Shown here: in pieces, positions 23,635-34,960 of the stretch | Layout: each line of letters begins with the position of its first letter | Position numbering within the stretch: the first letter of the stretch is position 1 | Program-made: the position numbers and the translations under genes | Notes under the pieces: model-generated | Database searches by the model: none | What the model was told of the DNA's origin: nothing | What the model saw: the letters and a program-made list of their open reading frames with translations, nothing else | Assembly (NCBI GenBank): GCA_018350325.1 | Contig: JAEVLN010000007.1 | Span: forward strand, 1,269,109 to 1,333,108 | Origin: Globodera rostochiensis | Taxonomy: Eukaryota; Nematoda; Chromadorea; Rhabditida; Heteroderidae | Length of the DNA: 64,000 bases | Direction: 5' to 3'

Positions 23635-23779
23635 CTATACAGTCATGGTCAATAATGATTCCAAAAGAGTGATTTAAGTCAAAAATGGATTCTAAAAAAT
23701 GTCTTCTTGCCTCCCCGGACTCATTCAGATATTTTATAACTATTTTCCTCTTAAAACAGTAAGTTGTCCTAAACATATT

Positions 23780-24445
23780 GCAATAATGTCTAACAGTCCG
23801 CGCAAAACCGTCATTGAGTTGCATAAAACTGGTTATGAAGACTGCCGATATTGTTAGAACAACTGGATACAAAAAACGGACCGTTTACGACGCAGTAAAA
23901 CGTTTCAATGAGCTCGGCAACAGTCAGGATCGTCTTCGGAGTGGGCGTCCGTCTACCGCTGTGACACCTGAGAACTTCAACAGAATCAGATGCCAAATTC
24001 GTCGACCCGGAGCAGTCAATGCGGAATATGGCATCGGAGCTCCAAATCAGCGAAGGAAGTGTCCGTAACATCGTCAAAAGGAAGCTTAAACTTCGCAGTT
24101 ACAAGCTGAACAAAGCCCATTTCCTTGACGAACGGATGAAGCTTTAGCGACTCCAACAGAGACTTCCGCGAACACGATTCACATCAACTGACATCAACTG
24201 AGGCATTGAAGACGGCACTGGAGAAGGCCTGAGCAACAATAACGGAGGAAGAGTGCGCGACCATCGTTGGAAATTTTCGGAAGCGTTTGGACGCCTGTAT
24301 CGCAGCCGAGGGATCTCATTTCGAACATTTGTTGTGATTAAGTTTTAGCCCTGATTCTGATGAACATTTTATGTGTTATATTTATGTTTTTTTTCTTCTT
24401 TTATTCATAAAACAAAAATTGATTTAAAAAGTGCGGGAACTTTTT
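23780..24445 (+). pseudogene. Tc1/mariner-superfamily transposase remnant
   Basis: A broken transposase: MSNSPRKTVIELHKTGYE near 23785, then after a frameshift IVRTTGYKKRTVYDAVKRF (helix-turn-helix), RSGRPSTAVTPENFNRIRC, another shift, then MASELQISEGSVRNIVKRKL and HFLDERMKL. The catalytic middle with the DDE/D residues is deleted, and the C-terminal NFRKRLDACIAAEGSHFE remains near 24270. AGTGCGGGAACTTTTTAGTA at 24430-24449 looks like its terminal repeat. Confidence 0.8.
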
Positions 24446-24581
24446 AGTAGAGAAAGGACTTGAGGACCGATCGAGATTACGATCGAGAATCTCGAAAAAC
24501 TTTAAATCGGTTTAATTATTATATTTAATTAAATGATTGGGTTATCTTTTTTCACCACATTCATGTGCATATAATTGCCAG

Positions 24582-25468
24582 TTAATTGCCATTGTCGTCC
24601 GAATAGTGCCAATTACGGAAATGCAACATTCGCCCTTCCGTTGATGGCACAAGTCTTGTCGCGGTGTTCGGTTTGATTTTGTATGGCCAATGAATCCACA
24701 ACGATTCTGCGCGCGATGTGTTCACAACGTATTTGGGGTCATTGGGCTGATACATTGCAGCTTTTGCCGTCGTTAAAGCGTCAAACAACGAAAAATTGGC
24801 AGCTTTTCTTGCTTAAAATTTGATATTTAATAAATTTGAATCTTTTAACAAAAATATTACCAATTAAAATTTTTGAAATTAAAACATAAATAAAATAGAG
24901 GGAGGAGGCCCTATTTGACAAGATTGAAAAAATGCACAAATTCTATATTCACAAAATGTTTGTGATAAAAACTACTCAAGCTAAGCACATTTTTGCATTA
25001 AAGCATTCAGCTTACAATCTGCTTTTGCTGTTGTACAATGCCGAAATCAGCACAAAAGGATTGAACAAAATTGTTTCCAACTTTTGGAGGCAACGATGGC
25101 ACTGATACATTTGTAGCGTTTGAAGGCAATGATGGCACTGATACATTTGTAGCGTTTGAAGGCAATGATGGCACTGATACATTTGTAGCGTTTGAAGGCA
25201 ATGATGGCATTAATACATTTGTAACGTTTGAAGGCAATGATGGCACTGATACATTTGTAGCGTTTGAAGGCAATGATGGCACTGATACATTTGTAGCGTT
25301 TGAAGGCAATGATGGCACTGATACATTTGTAGCGTTTGAAGGCAATGATGGCATTAATACATTTGTAGCGTTTGAAGGCAACGATCGATTCATCCAAAAA
25401 ACGATAATGAGTAATATGAGTGCCAAAATTGCAATGAATTTGTGTCTTTTGCTCCTGAATTTTGCCAC
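24582..25468 (-). pseudogene. GT92-like gene with repeat stalk, core deleted
   Basis: Exon 1 (25468-25016) starts MAKFRSKRHKFIAILALILL, a cytoplasmic tail and signal anchor, then eight 12-residue units (SLPSNATNVSVP and variants). Just before a good donor (GTAAGC at 25015) the DNA encodes FVLISALYNSKSR, the start of the GT92 domain, but one frame away from the repeats. A second exon (24811-24582) encodes FSLFDALTTAKAAMYQPNDP and AESLWIHWPYKIK, matching exon 6 of GT92a. The four exons between, including the DLDD site, are absent in the 200-bp gap, and the exons after are missing. So the enzyme is dead. The short exon 1 product might still be made as a glycosylated membrane stub. Confidence 0.7.
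25083..25390 (-). repeat. 36-bp coding minisatellite, sequon-rich stalk
   Basis: Eight full units of 36 bp, in frame with the signal anchor on the minus strand. Units follow the order LM, SV, SV, SV, then LM, SV, SV, SV (ending VLMP or VSVP), a four-unit higher-order repeat. Each SV unit has two N-glycosylation sequons (NAT and NVS). All three minus frames are free of stops in the unit. Confidence 0.9.
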
Positions 25469-25499
25469 TTACCTAATTGTTTTATTGTAATCCAAAAAA

Positions 25500-25960
25500 T
25501 TACCATTTTAATAATTTTGTATAAATTACCCGCAACGGCATATTGCGATAGTTGCAAAATTTGTAAATAAATTGCAGAGAATAATAGTTGGCACGCATTT
25601 TTGATTAAATATTATACAAAATTTTTTATACAATTTACTTATTTTAACAAGATCATGCATGGTTAACGGCAAATTTTAATGATAAACATTGTCATGTCCC
25701 AAACAAAAAAATTGTTTTGATCTCGCTTTTAACAACTCTACAATTTCAGATAATTTGCTTGTGTTGAATATATTTAATTGGGTCACAGAAATAATCTTAA
25801 ATTTCATCTCTCTCACAATTACATAAAATTGTTTACCCACTGGAACCGAAAGCGGCGCCATTAAGGTGCCGCTATCTCCCCGCCCTCCCCCCCATAATTT
25901 CTATTAAATTAAATAAAAATAAATGGTAATTTTTTGATGCAGAAAAAGTCGCAAAACCCA
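25500..25960. other. Non-coding, one doubtful small frame
   Basis: A 61-codon minus-strand frame (25861-25676, MAPLSVPVGKQFYVIVREMK) has balanced codons but no recognised domain or splice partner. Otherwise AT-rich DNA. Confidence 0.3.
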
Positions 25961-25970
25961 GTATTATCAC

Positions 25971-26482
25971 TGCTAAAAATTGCAAAATATGCACCAAACA
26001 TGAAATTTATGCACATAAATTTTTCCAATTCAATATAAAATTTCCCTAAAATTCTTTCATTTAACATTGGTTAAAATAGCTGAGGAGATACATTTCCAAA
26101 TTTTCGTTTATTTTGGCGGCTTTTTTTTGTGAACTTTTCTGTCTATTTTGGCATTTGTGACGACTTTTTTGAACTTTTGTGACTATTTTGGCATTTTTGA
26201 CGACTTTTTTGAACTTTTGTGATTATTTTGCGCTTTTTTCAAAAAATTTCTTAAGAAAAATGAAATAAAATCAAATTTTTCTTGCCAAGATACCTAAATT
26301 TTGCAAAATTCCAAAATATGCGCATAAAATGAAAAAATATGCACATAAATAGCGAATATGCAAAATATGCACATGGAAATGCGTTCTAGAAGCTCCAAAT
26401 TAAGCTGAAAACACGTTTTTCGTGCGTTCCAGGCTCAGTTTAGGAAAAAAAAATAGGCATGTGCATATAAATCCAAGCCCTA
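25971..26482. mobile_element. Degenerate hAT-type element
   Basis: The right end CATATAAATCCAAGCCCTA matches the TAGGG-type terminus of the other elements; the left end is decayed. Flanks ATTATCAC (25963-25970) and GTTATCAC (26483-26490) agree at seven of eight bases. The interior (TATTTTGGCATTT, GAACTTTTGTGA, AATATGCACATAAA) is shared with the element at 42699-43366. Confidence 0.7.
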
Positions 26483-26607
26483 GTTATCACGTCCATTGAT
26501 CCAACACAAAGATTTAGTTTTCTGATACTCAAACAAAATGGAAAAGAATTGTTAAAAATGAACGTAGGGTTACTCCCATTCTTTTTTGGGCTTCCCCCCT
26601 GGGTACG

Positions 26608-27066
26608 CATCACTTCAGTGCCCACACTTCAGTGCCGGACACTTCAGTGCCCACACTTCAGTGCCGGACACTTCAGTGCCAGCACTTAAAAAGGCTATAA
26701 CTTTTTTTAAACTCAACTAAATCATACAATCAAGATGTCATTTGAAAGCTCTAAATGAGAAGATACGTACAAAAAAAAAAACCAGGACGGTTCAATCGTT
26801 TTTAAGAAGTTCAACGTGAAAAACACCCAAAATCAGGGCTTTTTATCAGTTTTATTGCAATAACTTTTTTACGAATTTTCTAATTGACTAGCGTTGGCTT
26901 AACAATAGTTTTTAAAAGCTTAGAGCTTTCAAATGACATCTTGATTGTATGATTTAGTTGAGTTTAAAGAAAGTTATAGCCTTTTAAATGCTGGCACTGA
27001 AGTGTCCGGCACTGAAGTGTGGGCACTGAAGTGTGCGGCACTGAAGTGTGGGCACTGAAATGATCG
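26608..27066. mobile_element. Foldback element with long inverted arms
   Basis: The left arm begins with about five CACTTCAGTGCC-type units and continues AAAAAGGCTATAACTTTTTT, AACTCAACTAAATCATACAA and TCAAGATGTCATTTGAAAGC. The right arm is its near-perfect reverse complement, ending in the same units as GGCACTGAAGTG. Arms are about 150 bp, loop about 150 bp. There is no open frame, so it is non-autonomous. Confidence 0.88.
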
Positions 27067-27215
27067 CCGCCGTTCCCCCCTCCCCCCCCCCCAATCATTT
27101 TTGAGCTTCACCCCCACTCCCCCCCCCCTCTCCCCACCCGTAGTACAGTGATAGAGACTGAATAACATCAATTTTGAAATCAATTTTTTTTTTGTTATTT
27201 TAAAATTAAAAGATA

Positions 27216-30200
27216 ATGTCGTCCGTATTGAAAAAGGCGATGCTTACTGTACTGCTGGCCAATGCACTGTATTTAGCATTTATTGTATCATTCAACAATA
27301 AACGGACAAATATTGATTCAATCGAGAAAAAAGGTATTCCCATAAATTTGACGACTTTCCCACCCCCGAACGGTCGGGGAGCAGCAGCAGCAGCAGCAGC
27401 AGCCCAAGTTTCAAAAACTACAGGCAAGTTTTGCGCAATTCAAAATACGCCCATTACTAGGCCACGATTTATATGGAAATCCATATTTTTTTGCGCACTC
27501 GGAACAGCGTATAAATGCCATTTGGTTTGAGCTTCTAGAGCCCATTTTATAATCCATATTTTTCCATATTTCGCGATTTTTATCCATATTTCGCCATTTT
27601 TCAAAAATTCCTTAATAAAAATGCGTTAAAAACGAAAATACACCCCTAAGGATCGACTTTTTCAAAAATTTCAAAAAATGCATCCCTAAAAATTGACATT
27701 TTTGCAACTAAAATTCTGCCACCAAAAAATGAAAATTTTTTAAAATTCTGCTTAGGTATTTTAAAAAGTTTTTCTGAAATGTCTTTAATTTGCATATAAA
27801 ATTTTTTTTATTGCTCTTATTACTTCTATTAGGAAATTTTGTTTTTGCTATTTTTTAAAAAAATTTTCTCCATATTTCGTCTATATTTTACAATTTTTCG
27901 TCCATATTTTATGGCCATATTTTGAGATTTTTTGTCTCTTATAAATCGTGGCCCTACCCATTACCCAACATAAATGCACTTATTTGTTAGATAATTACTA
28001 TGAAAAACTCCAAAAATGGCCATTTTTGGAGGTTTTCTGGCCCTAACTTTTTTCATATTTATCAGATCGCTTAGATTTGCTCTTATTTGCTTCTCCTCAT
28101 CGAGAGCTTTCATTTGGTATAATGTTCGAAATGTTTCTTTAACTTTTGAGAATGTTCAAAAAATAAAATTGAAAATTTCGACTTTTTCGCGATCAGTAAA
28201 GTCTGTAACATTTTTGCAAGCTACTTTAATCGACATTTATACTTCTGAGCGATGTTTTTGAAATTTATTTTTTAGTGACAAGGTTGCGACCTAATTTTAA
28301 ACTTTGTTGTCTTTTTTTTTTGAATTTACAATTTTTGTTATAAAACTTATCCAAATTTAAAAAAAATGTGTCGGTTCTTATTACTGTACATGAATTAGTA
28401 TGAATACGATCCCCGATTTAATTAAAAATTTTGTAGGCACAGCAACACAATCAAATCAGACGACCACTCAGCCAAGTTAGGGTTTTCTTTTTTAAAGTTT
28501 CAATTTTTTGAATTTAATTGGGATAAAACCGATTTTCATATAATTGTTTTTAAAAGCAATGCAAGTAAATATAGGTAAATTAAATTTCAAATTATATTTT
28601 GGCAGTTAATGACAATTTAGATTAAAAATAAAATTTTCCTTCCATGTGAAAGTTGTGGCCAATGAGAGCGAATTGGCGCACCGTTTGTTGGATGGCGGCG
28701 AGCGAAGCATTGAGGCAATAATGTACAGTTCACATGAGCTTGATACGTTAAACACCACCAATTACACCGATGAATCGACGGCACTTTTGGAACAACAGCA
28801 ACTTGCTGTTTCAGGTACGTCTAAAGTGCCACGCGGCTCGGGGTTGGCTTTAGGTATAATGCCATTCCTTTCTTTGCAAAGTCGTTTGTTTAAAATGGCT
28901 TTGTGAGATAAAGAGGGCAAACGAACCAGGGATGTAACCGGATGCCAAAAAAAAAGTCCTTAATTCCGGATCTTAAAATTGTCGGAATTCCGGACGCAGG
29001 TCTGGAATCTGCAAAATTTTCGAAATCTAAAATTTGAATTTTCCTATTTTCGGATTTTTTTTTTGCCAAAAAGTCCGGAACCCGGCTTTCCGGCCTTGAG
29101 GAACCCAGCTTTCCGGACCCAAAAATGTCCGGAAAAATCCGGGTTACACTCCTGCTGGTGGGGGCCTCTTAAAGAAACGCCCGTAGCTCAGTGGTAAGAG
29201 CTGCAAAGATCGTGGGTTGGACTCCCACAGGACGCATATGTTTTTTTGCCTTACACACTAAGCGCAAAAATATGAGGCCATTGAAATCTTGCTTTTTGGC
29301 ACCGTTTTAACAAATGCCCATAATGGCACTTTTCAATAAACAACCCAGCTACTTAATTTTGGCATAGTTTTTAGTGTTATTTCAATGTTGATTCCTTCTA
29401 TTGATCATTTTAGAATAAAACAAATTTAGGAAGTGCTGTTATTATGGACCAATATGATCAACAAAATATTACCCTTAAAAGTCGACAATTTGTCCTTATT
29501 TCTGCTGTTTATAGTGCAAAAAGCAGAATGTATGAGTTACAGATTTTTGTAATAATTTTAATTTAAATGAATTTTATTTCACGAGGTTTTTTGCATAAAA
29601 TCGTTTATAGAAATTATAAAATCAACTATTTTAAAAAAAGTTTCTCCCCGACCCTTTGGGGACGGGAATGCGGGGCAAAAAAACCCAGAATCTATTTTAA
29701 TATTAATTAAAATTATATTTCTAAAATTTGTCATCACTAAGTTTTTTATTTAAAATTAGTAAAAATAATTTTTGAAATTAAAACAAGTTTTTTAGTTATT
29801 CTGATAACAAATTTGTGTTGCTGATCAATGCACCAGTCGGTGGAGAGATCGAAAGCGCAACATTTGTGGCCAAGTCGACCAATGGCACTGATCATTTCCA
29901 TCAAAATTTTGCTTTATTTCGCGCAGCACCGCCAAACGAATTTTGTAAATGGACCATTTATATGGCCGTGTTTGATTCCGTGGCCCATCCAACATCGCTT
30001 TCACTCGGATATGGTGCCACAGGTGTCAATGTTGAGGTAAATTAAAAAACTCTTAAAATCATTTTTGTTTAAAAGCGCAAAACTCAAACAGAAATTAATT
30101 ATGTTATTTTTAAAATGAATTAAGGTGGAAATTTAGCTCAACTTTTTGGGCATTTTTTTATTAAATGCTTTCTTAGATCGAACGGCAATATTTGAAGAAA

Positions 30201-32069
30201 CGTGTCCAAGTTGGCACCTGTTTTAGTCCACTTTTCTTGACCGAACATTGGCAATTGGTCGTTTTGGCAATTGAAATTTATCGGCATTACGGCATCAAGT
30301 TGCAAGTCGTTTATTTAATGAGCGCCATCGAAAGCATTTATAAAATTTTAAAGGTATAAAATATTTAAAAGTTTTCGATATTTTATTTATTCTAAATTTT
30401 AGGTTTATAATCAAAAAGATGTCGTTCAAATAGAGCCATGGTTCTCAATTGAATTAGATGGACCAAAAAGAGTTGAAAATGCAAATTTGGAGCTCGATTG
30501 GAGGAATCAAGCCGCCGCACACACCGACTGCCTGATCAAATATGGAGTCTTTTTCCAAAAATTAAATTCAAAATTTAAATTCTTTTTAACAATTATTATC
30601 ATTTGAAACTTTAAATAGTAAAATATTGTTTATAAATAAAAAAAATCCCACTTTCAGTATGCCGCGGAATTTCTGATTGTTGGCGATTTAGACGACATAT
30701 TGGTGCCTGATCATGGAACTTATTATGAAGAATTCATTCAAAACGATTTTCGTCGACTCAAAAATTCGCTAGCTTTCTTATACACTCGGTTCACCGTCGA
30801 AATAGATTCAAGTAATATAATAATTTTTAGATTATTTAATATTTTAGTACCCTTATAAATATTAACATTAATTTAGCAATTATTATTTTGAATAACGGAA
30901 ATTCGTAATAAATCGCTAATAGTTATTGACCAAATTTGTGACAGAGAATTTGGACTTTTTTGTCTGACAAATTAGGCTTTTGAAAATGTTTATCTGCAGC
31001 CCTGATTACTTTTTTATTTTTATGTTTACCAGACCTTACCTCAATTATTTGTTTTATATTATAAATATAAATATATAAAAGAGAATTATTGGAAAATAAT
31101 ATTTTTTATAATTAAGCGCAAAATCCGTCAAAATTCTCATTATTCGATGCATTAGCATCGGCAAAAGTTGATCTATATCAGCCCGATGACCCTAAATACG
31201 TTGTGAACACATCCCGGGCGGAATCGTTGTGGATTCATAAGCCATATGTTGCCAAGCCTTACACAGCAAATAAAAATGTGCCATCAGTTAAAGGGCGAAT
31301 GTTTCACTTTCGTAAATGGCACTTTTTGGATGACAATGGCACAAAAACAGAAAATGAAAATAAGGTTTTTTTTTAATTAATGAGAAACGAAACTATTTTT
31401 GACCTGATGAGTAATTTATTTTTATGTAAAAATTATTGTGTAAACGATATTTCGTTTTTATTATTAAATTTCTAACTATTAAAAATAAATTAAACATTTT
31501 TTAATTTTTAAATAGCGAGCAGGCCGTGTATGGACTGCAATTCCGCTGATCGAAACATTTATTAGCACAAAAACTGCCCAACGGATTGGTCAAAGATTTG
31601 AGGAACAAATTTTAAAACGAAATTTTGAACTTTTTCGTAAACTCCCGAAACGAATGTTTTATTACAAAGAATTGGTGGATTGCTATGATAGAATCTTTTA
31701 CAGCGTTGATAAGCAGGTCACGGCATGTCCGGGTAAATTTTTTTTTTTGTGAATTTCGATATGTTTTTATACAAAAATTAGGGTTGTTCACGGCAGGTTT
31801 TAAACGGGGGTCCCGGTATATAATATATATTATAATCCTATCCCTAATGACAATAATTAAGGTTCAATAAATATTTTAGGGCCAAGAATAATTAAAGTTA
31901 AAACAATTTTTTAGGACCACACCGGTGCAATATTAAGCAGATATACGGGCTTAACTGTGTCATAGCCAAACGAATATTTTATGGCCAACAGTTGGCATCT
32001 GACATCGTTTTATACATTGCGCCAAATAAAGGAACTTTTCACTTATCGAAAGCCGGATGCACTTTATGA
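27216..32069 (+). CDS. GT92 (DUF23) glycosyltransferase, type a with alternative stem, 614 aa
   Basis: Eleven exons: 27216-27423, 28437-28475, 28653-28814, 29430-29529, 29796-30036, 30177-30353, 30403-30546, 30658-30811, 31117-31364, 31516-31732 and 31915-32069; 1,845 nt, exactly 615 codons with stop. The catalytic part (from KSRQFVLISAVYSAKSR, through AAHTDCLIKYG and GDLDDILVP, to DCYDRIFYSVDKQ) is nearly identical to the gene at 12853-15810. The 5' end is unrelated: signal anchor MLTVLLANALYLAFIV, a run of eight alanines from GCA repeats, a Thr/Gln/Asn-rich micro-exon (TATQSNQTTTQP) and an acidic exon (VVANESELAHRLL). Intron 1 begins with a GC donor in CAG|GCAAGT and hosts a hAT element. 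The first three exons are inferred from phase and splice sites, so the 5' structure is less certain. Probably a Golgi type II enzyme; sugar and acceptor unknown. Confidence 0.72.
27458..27956. mobile_element. hAT-type element in intron 1, perfect 8-bp duplication
   Basis: 499 bp from TAGGCCACGATTTATA to TATAAATCGTGGCCCTA, flanked by CCCATTAC at 27450-27457 and 27957-27964. The interior repeats CCATATTT and lacks a transposase. Same family type as 7758-8322. Confidence 0.92.
28927..29154. mobile_element. Small TIR element
   Basis: CAGGGATGTAACCGGAT and ATCCGGGTTACACTCCTG are inverted termini. The interior has repeats of TCCGGA. The flanking eight bases do not match, so the insertion is old or truncated. 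It lies in an intron of the GT92 gene. Confidence 0.65.
29177..29238 (+). tRNA. tRNA-like pseudogene lacking an anticodon arm
   Basis: A D arm (TAGCTCAGTGGTAAGAGC, with GCTC pairing GAGC) and a T arm (GTGGG TTGGACT CCCAC) are well formed, but only about ten bases separate them, so there is no anticodon arm. The acceptor ends do not pair. Probably a truncated tRNA copy. Confidence 0.5.
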
Positions 32070-32739
32070 GCTTTTTATTTTGCTTTTTAATTTTTTGATT
32101 AATAAATTTTTAAAGATACAAAGAAAGTTTTATCATCTTTTTCCCGTCTCCGCGGGATTCCCGTAAATTATTGAACGGGATTTATCGGGAATCCCGTTAC
32201 GTTAAAAATGAAAATTTACCCCCTCCCCTCCCTCGAAGTGGGGTTAAAATTAGTTCAAATAAGGGGGGGGGGGGTAGTGGCAACATAAAATTTTAGAAAA
32301 CTATTTACATAATTCAAATTTTTATATTATTTTTTTGAACCAAGATAGGTAATTTCTAATAACAAAAACATGTGGATTGTGAATTTTGTTCAAATAATAA
32401 ATATTGGATAGGAAGCGTATTAGAGAATGGCCAAATCAAGAGTTTAACCGCTTTATTTTTGTGGGCTATTTAAGTATGCTTGATAGCAAGCTACGATCCC
32501 CATGTGTTGCCTCCCATCGTGAGCTTGAAAAGGGTCCCCACTATGCCACACAAAATAATTCATAAACAATTTAGTTTTTAATTTTCAGACTAGCAAATGA
32601 GTGGTCTACTTAAGTATGCTCTCAGGAAGCTATGATCTATTTTATAGCCTCCCATCATGATCCTGGGGCTTTATTTTTATGTCTAATTTCGTTAAAAAAC
32701 AAAAAAAAAATGTTGAATTGAAGAGGACTCGAACTTTCA
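32070..32739. other. Intergenic DNA
   Basis: No gene recognised. Contains a G run near 32262-32275 and an imperfect repeat of GGCTATTTAAGTATGCT / GGTCTACTTAAGTATGCT, each followed by a CCTCCCATC phrase (32462-32515 and 32611-32655). Confidence 0.5.
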
Positions 32740-34080
32740 CATTTGAGTGTAAAAAATCCGAAAACCCTGATTTTAAAATGGCCATCCAAACGATTTTGGG
32801 CAAAAATATGCGAAATTTGCAAAAAGCTTTTCTATGTAGAAAAATCTTCGGGCACACAATTATACCCTATCAAAACGATTTTTGGTAAAAAATTGTATAA
32901 AAAGGTGGAAAATCTCTTAAAGCAATTATTGTGCCAAAACAATCCGAGCCTTTGAAATTATCGGGCGACCAATTATACACAATTAAAACGATTTTGGATG
33001 ATAAATTGTTTAAAAAGGTTGAAGATTTGCTAAAAGAACTTTCTGTGAAATTTTCGGAGGAAAAATTATTCAATTTATTATTTTCTTTTACGGCAAGACT
33101 GGAGGCGCTCGTACACGGAAAAAATATTGACGGAACGCTTAAAGAAAAACAAGAAAATTCAAAAGAAAATATTCAAACATTTCTTGCCGTGCCGAAATGC
33201 TTCGTTCTTCCAGAATTGGAGGAATTGAGGTAATTTCAGAATTTTGCTAAAACAGATTTACCTATTTAATATTATTTTAAAATTTTTCTTTTTTTAGTAG
33301 CATTTTTGATTATTGGATTAAAATAATTAAGATAAAAACAAAAAAAAGTCAAAAGCCAATTTTTGGAGTTGCAATATACAAAGAAAAATACGACAAATAC
33401 AGATGGGAATGCAGCAAAGAACAGGCTTTTAGACTTTCTAGAGGTAAAAATACTTTAATTTGTTGTTAATTAAAAAATAATTGATTCAATAAAAATAAAA
33501 ATAAAATTTTTAGAAAATTACAAAATTTTGAAGCAATTAAATGATCAAAAATTCTCAATTTATGAGTCTTTAAATTTTTTAAGAGAAGCATTCAATTGGG
33601 TGTACAGTCCAACAGGAAGTATTTTGAGAGGGAAAATATTGCAAATTTTCGTGAATTTGTTAAATCAATTTTTCTTTAATTGGAAAAGAAATGAATATTG
33701 GGACAAAAACAAAAAATGTGAATACGCAATGTTTTTCAATAATATTTCGGAAAATCTCATGAAAATGATTAGTGATAAAGGGATTGACCCGGAATTGCAC
33801 TTCGATTCGGAAGACAAAGAAATTCGAGAATATGTCCAAAAGGATGTTGAAGAAAACTGCAAAAAATTGCAAGTTTCTGTTAATTTGACTAATTTTAAGC
33901 AAATATATGAATTTATATTTTAGTGATAATGAAGAAGCAAAAATTATATTTTTGAATAATGTGCGCTATGACTTGGCAATAAATTTCGAGTTCAACCAAC
34001 GGATGGGTAAGTGTAAACAATTTTCAAAACATAAAATTAAAACAATTTTAAGATGTTCATGACAGAGTTTGAGCTGTCAA
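32740..34080 (+). pseudogene. Secreted-family copy D, truncated at both ends
   Basis: Begins inside exon 2 (FECKKSENPDFKM, frameshifted, then KFSEEKLFNLLFS and LEALVHGKNIDG up to 33231). Exon 3 is about 33298-33444 (FDYWIKIIKIKTKKSQKPI), exon 4 about 33513-33867 with the GC donor (GCAAGT), exon 5 about 33924-34005 (NEEAKIIFLNN). About 20 bases of exon 6 follow, then unrelated DNA from 34080. There is no signal-peptide exon and no C-terminal half. It mirrors copy B across the large inverted duplication. Confidence 0.75.
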
Positions 34081-34523
34081 TTCAAATCTGAAACTTAAAA
34101 AACAAAATAAAAATGCAGTAAAAAAGATAGGCAAATTGTTAACCCCGGGTGGCACTCGAACACACGATGCTGGCGCGTTATTCAAAAACAAAATGGGCGG
34201 AACTCAAAAAACCATTTAAATGATAATACACATTGATTATAAAATTATGCGCATTGTTTATCCTCAATAAATCCATGTTACAATGACATTATTGACGTAA
34301 AAGTAAATTATAAATTTTTATTTATTACATTTATTTGCGTAAAATTAGCATAATTCATATATAAAGCTTAGAGCTTTCGAATGGCATTTTGTTTGTTTGT
34401 TTTGGTTGAGTTTAAAAAAAGTTAGAGACTACAAATTTTACAAAAACTCCGATGGATTCGTCATTTCCACACTGAACGGGGTCATTCGTTGTCACGGTCG
34501 AGGACTCCATCTCACCTCCTAAT

Positions 34524-34763
34524 CAGGGATGCGATGGCCAAAACCCAAAAACGTGGAAAACGAGTTCAAAAACGTGGAAAAAACGTGGAAATTTTTTTCA
34601 AAAACGTGGAAAATTTTTTAAGCCTTTAATTTAATATAAAATTGCTTGAACAATCATTAACTAGCATATTTATTAACACTTTTCACCATCTTGAGCAAAT
34701 TTGGCTGAGTAAGGAAGATATTATGGGAAATTTCCACGTTTCCGTGGTAAAATCGCAACCCTG
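34524..34763. mobile_element. 240-bp hAT-type MITE, perfect 8-bp duplication
   Basis: Termini CAGGGATGCGATGG and ATCGCAACCCTG, flanked by CTCCTAAT at 34516-34523 and 34764-34771. The interior has several AAAACGTGGAAA repeats and no coding frame. Confidence 0.93.
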
Positions 34764-34960
34764 CTCCTAATACAGTCCGCTAGGATGTAAACACAGTAGA
34801 ATTTAAAATGTTCTTTAATCTGACCGCTTTCTACATTTAATGATGAACAATCCAATCACCACAAATTTTGTACAATTCCGAGCTTTCGTTACTTCAAAAT
34901 ACTGAATGGTCCCTGTGCTTAATTGTCCGAAAATCTTAAAATTTTGGCGCTTCTCCTCCA

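Noticed and set aside
25047..25490. Alternative minus frame and plus frame across the 36-bp array
   Set aside because: The unit lacks stops in several frames. Only the frame with the signal anchor has a credible N-terminus.
28016..28261. 81-codon plus-strand frame, hydrophobic
   Set aside because: Lies in an intron of the GT92 model, and its first part resembles the repeat DNA at positions 1-120. No homologue is recognised.
34141..34190. B box-like GTGTGTTCGAGTGCC on the minus strand
   Set aside because: No A box or paired stems at tRNA spacing; too weak to list as a tRNA relic.
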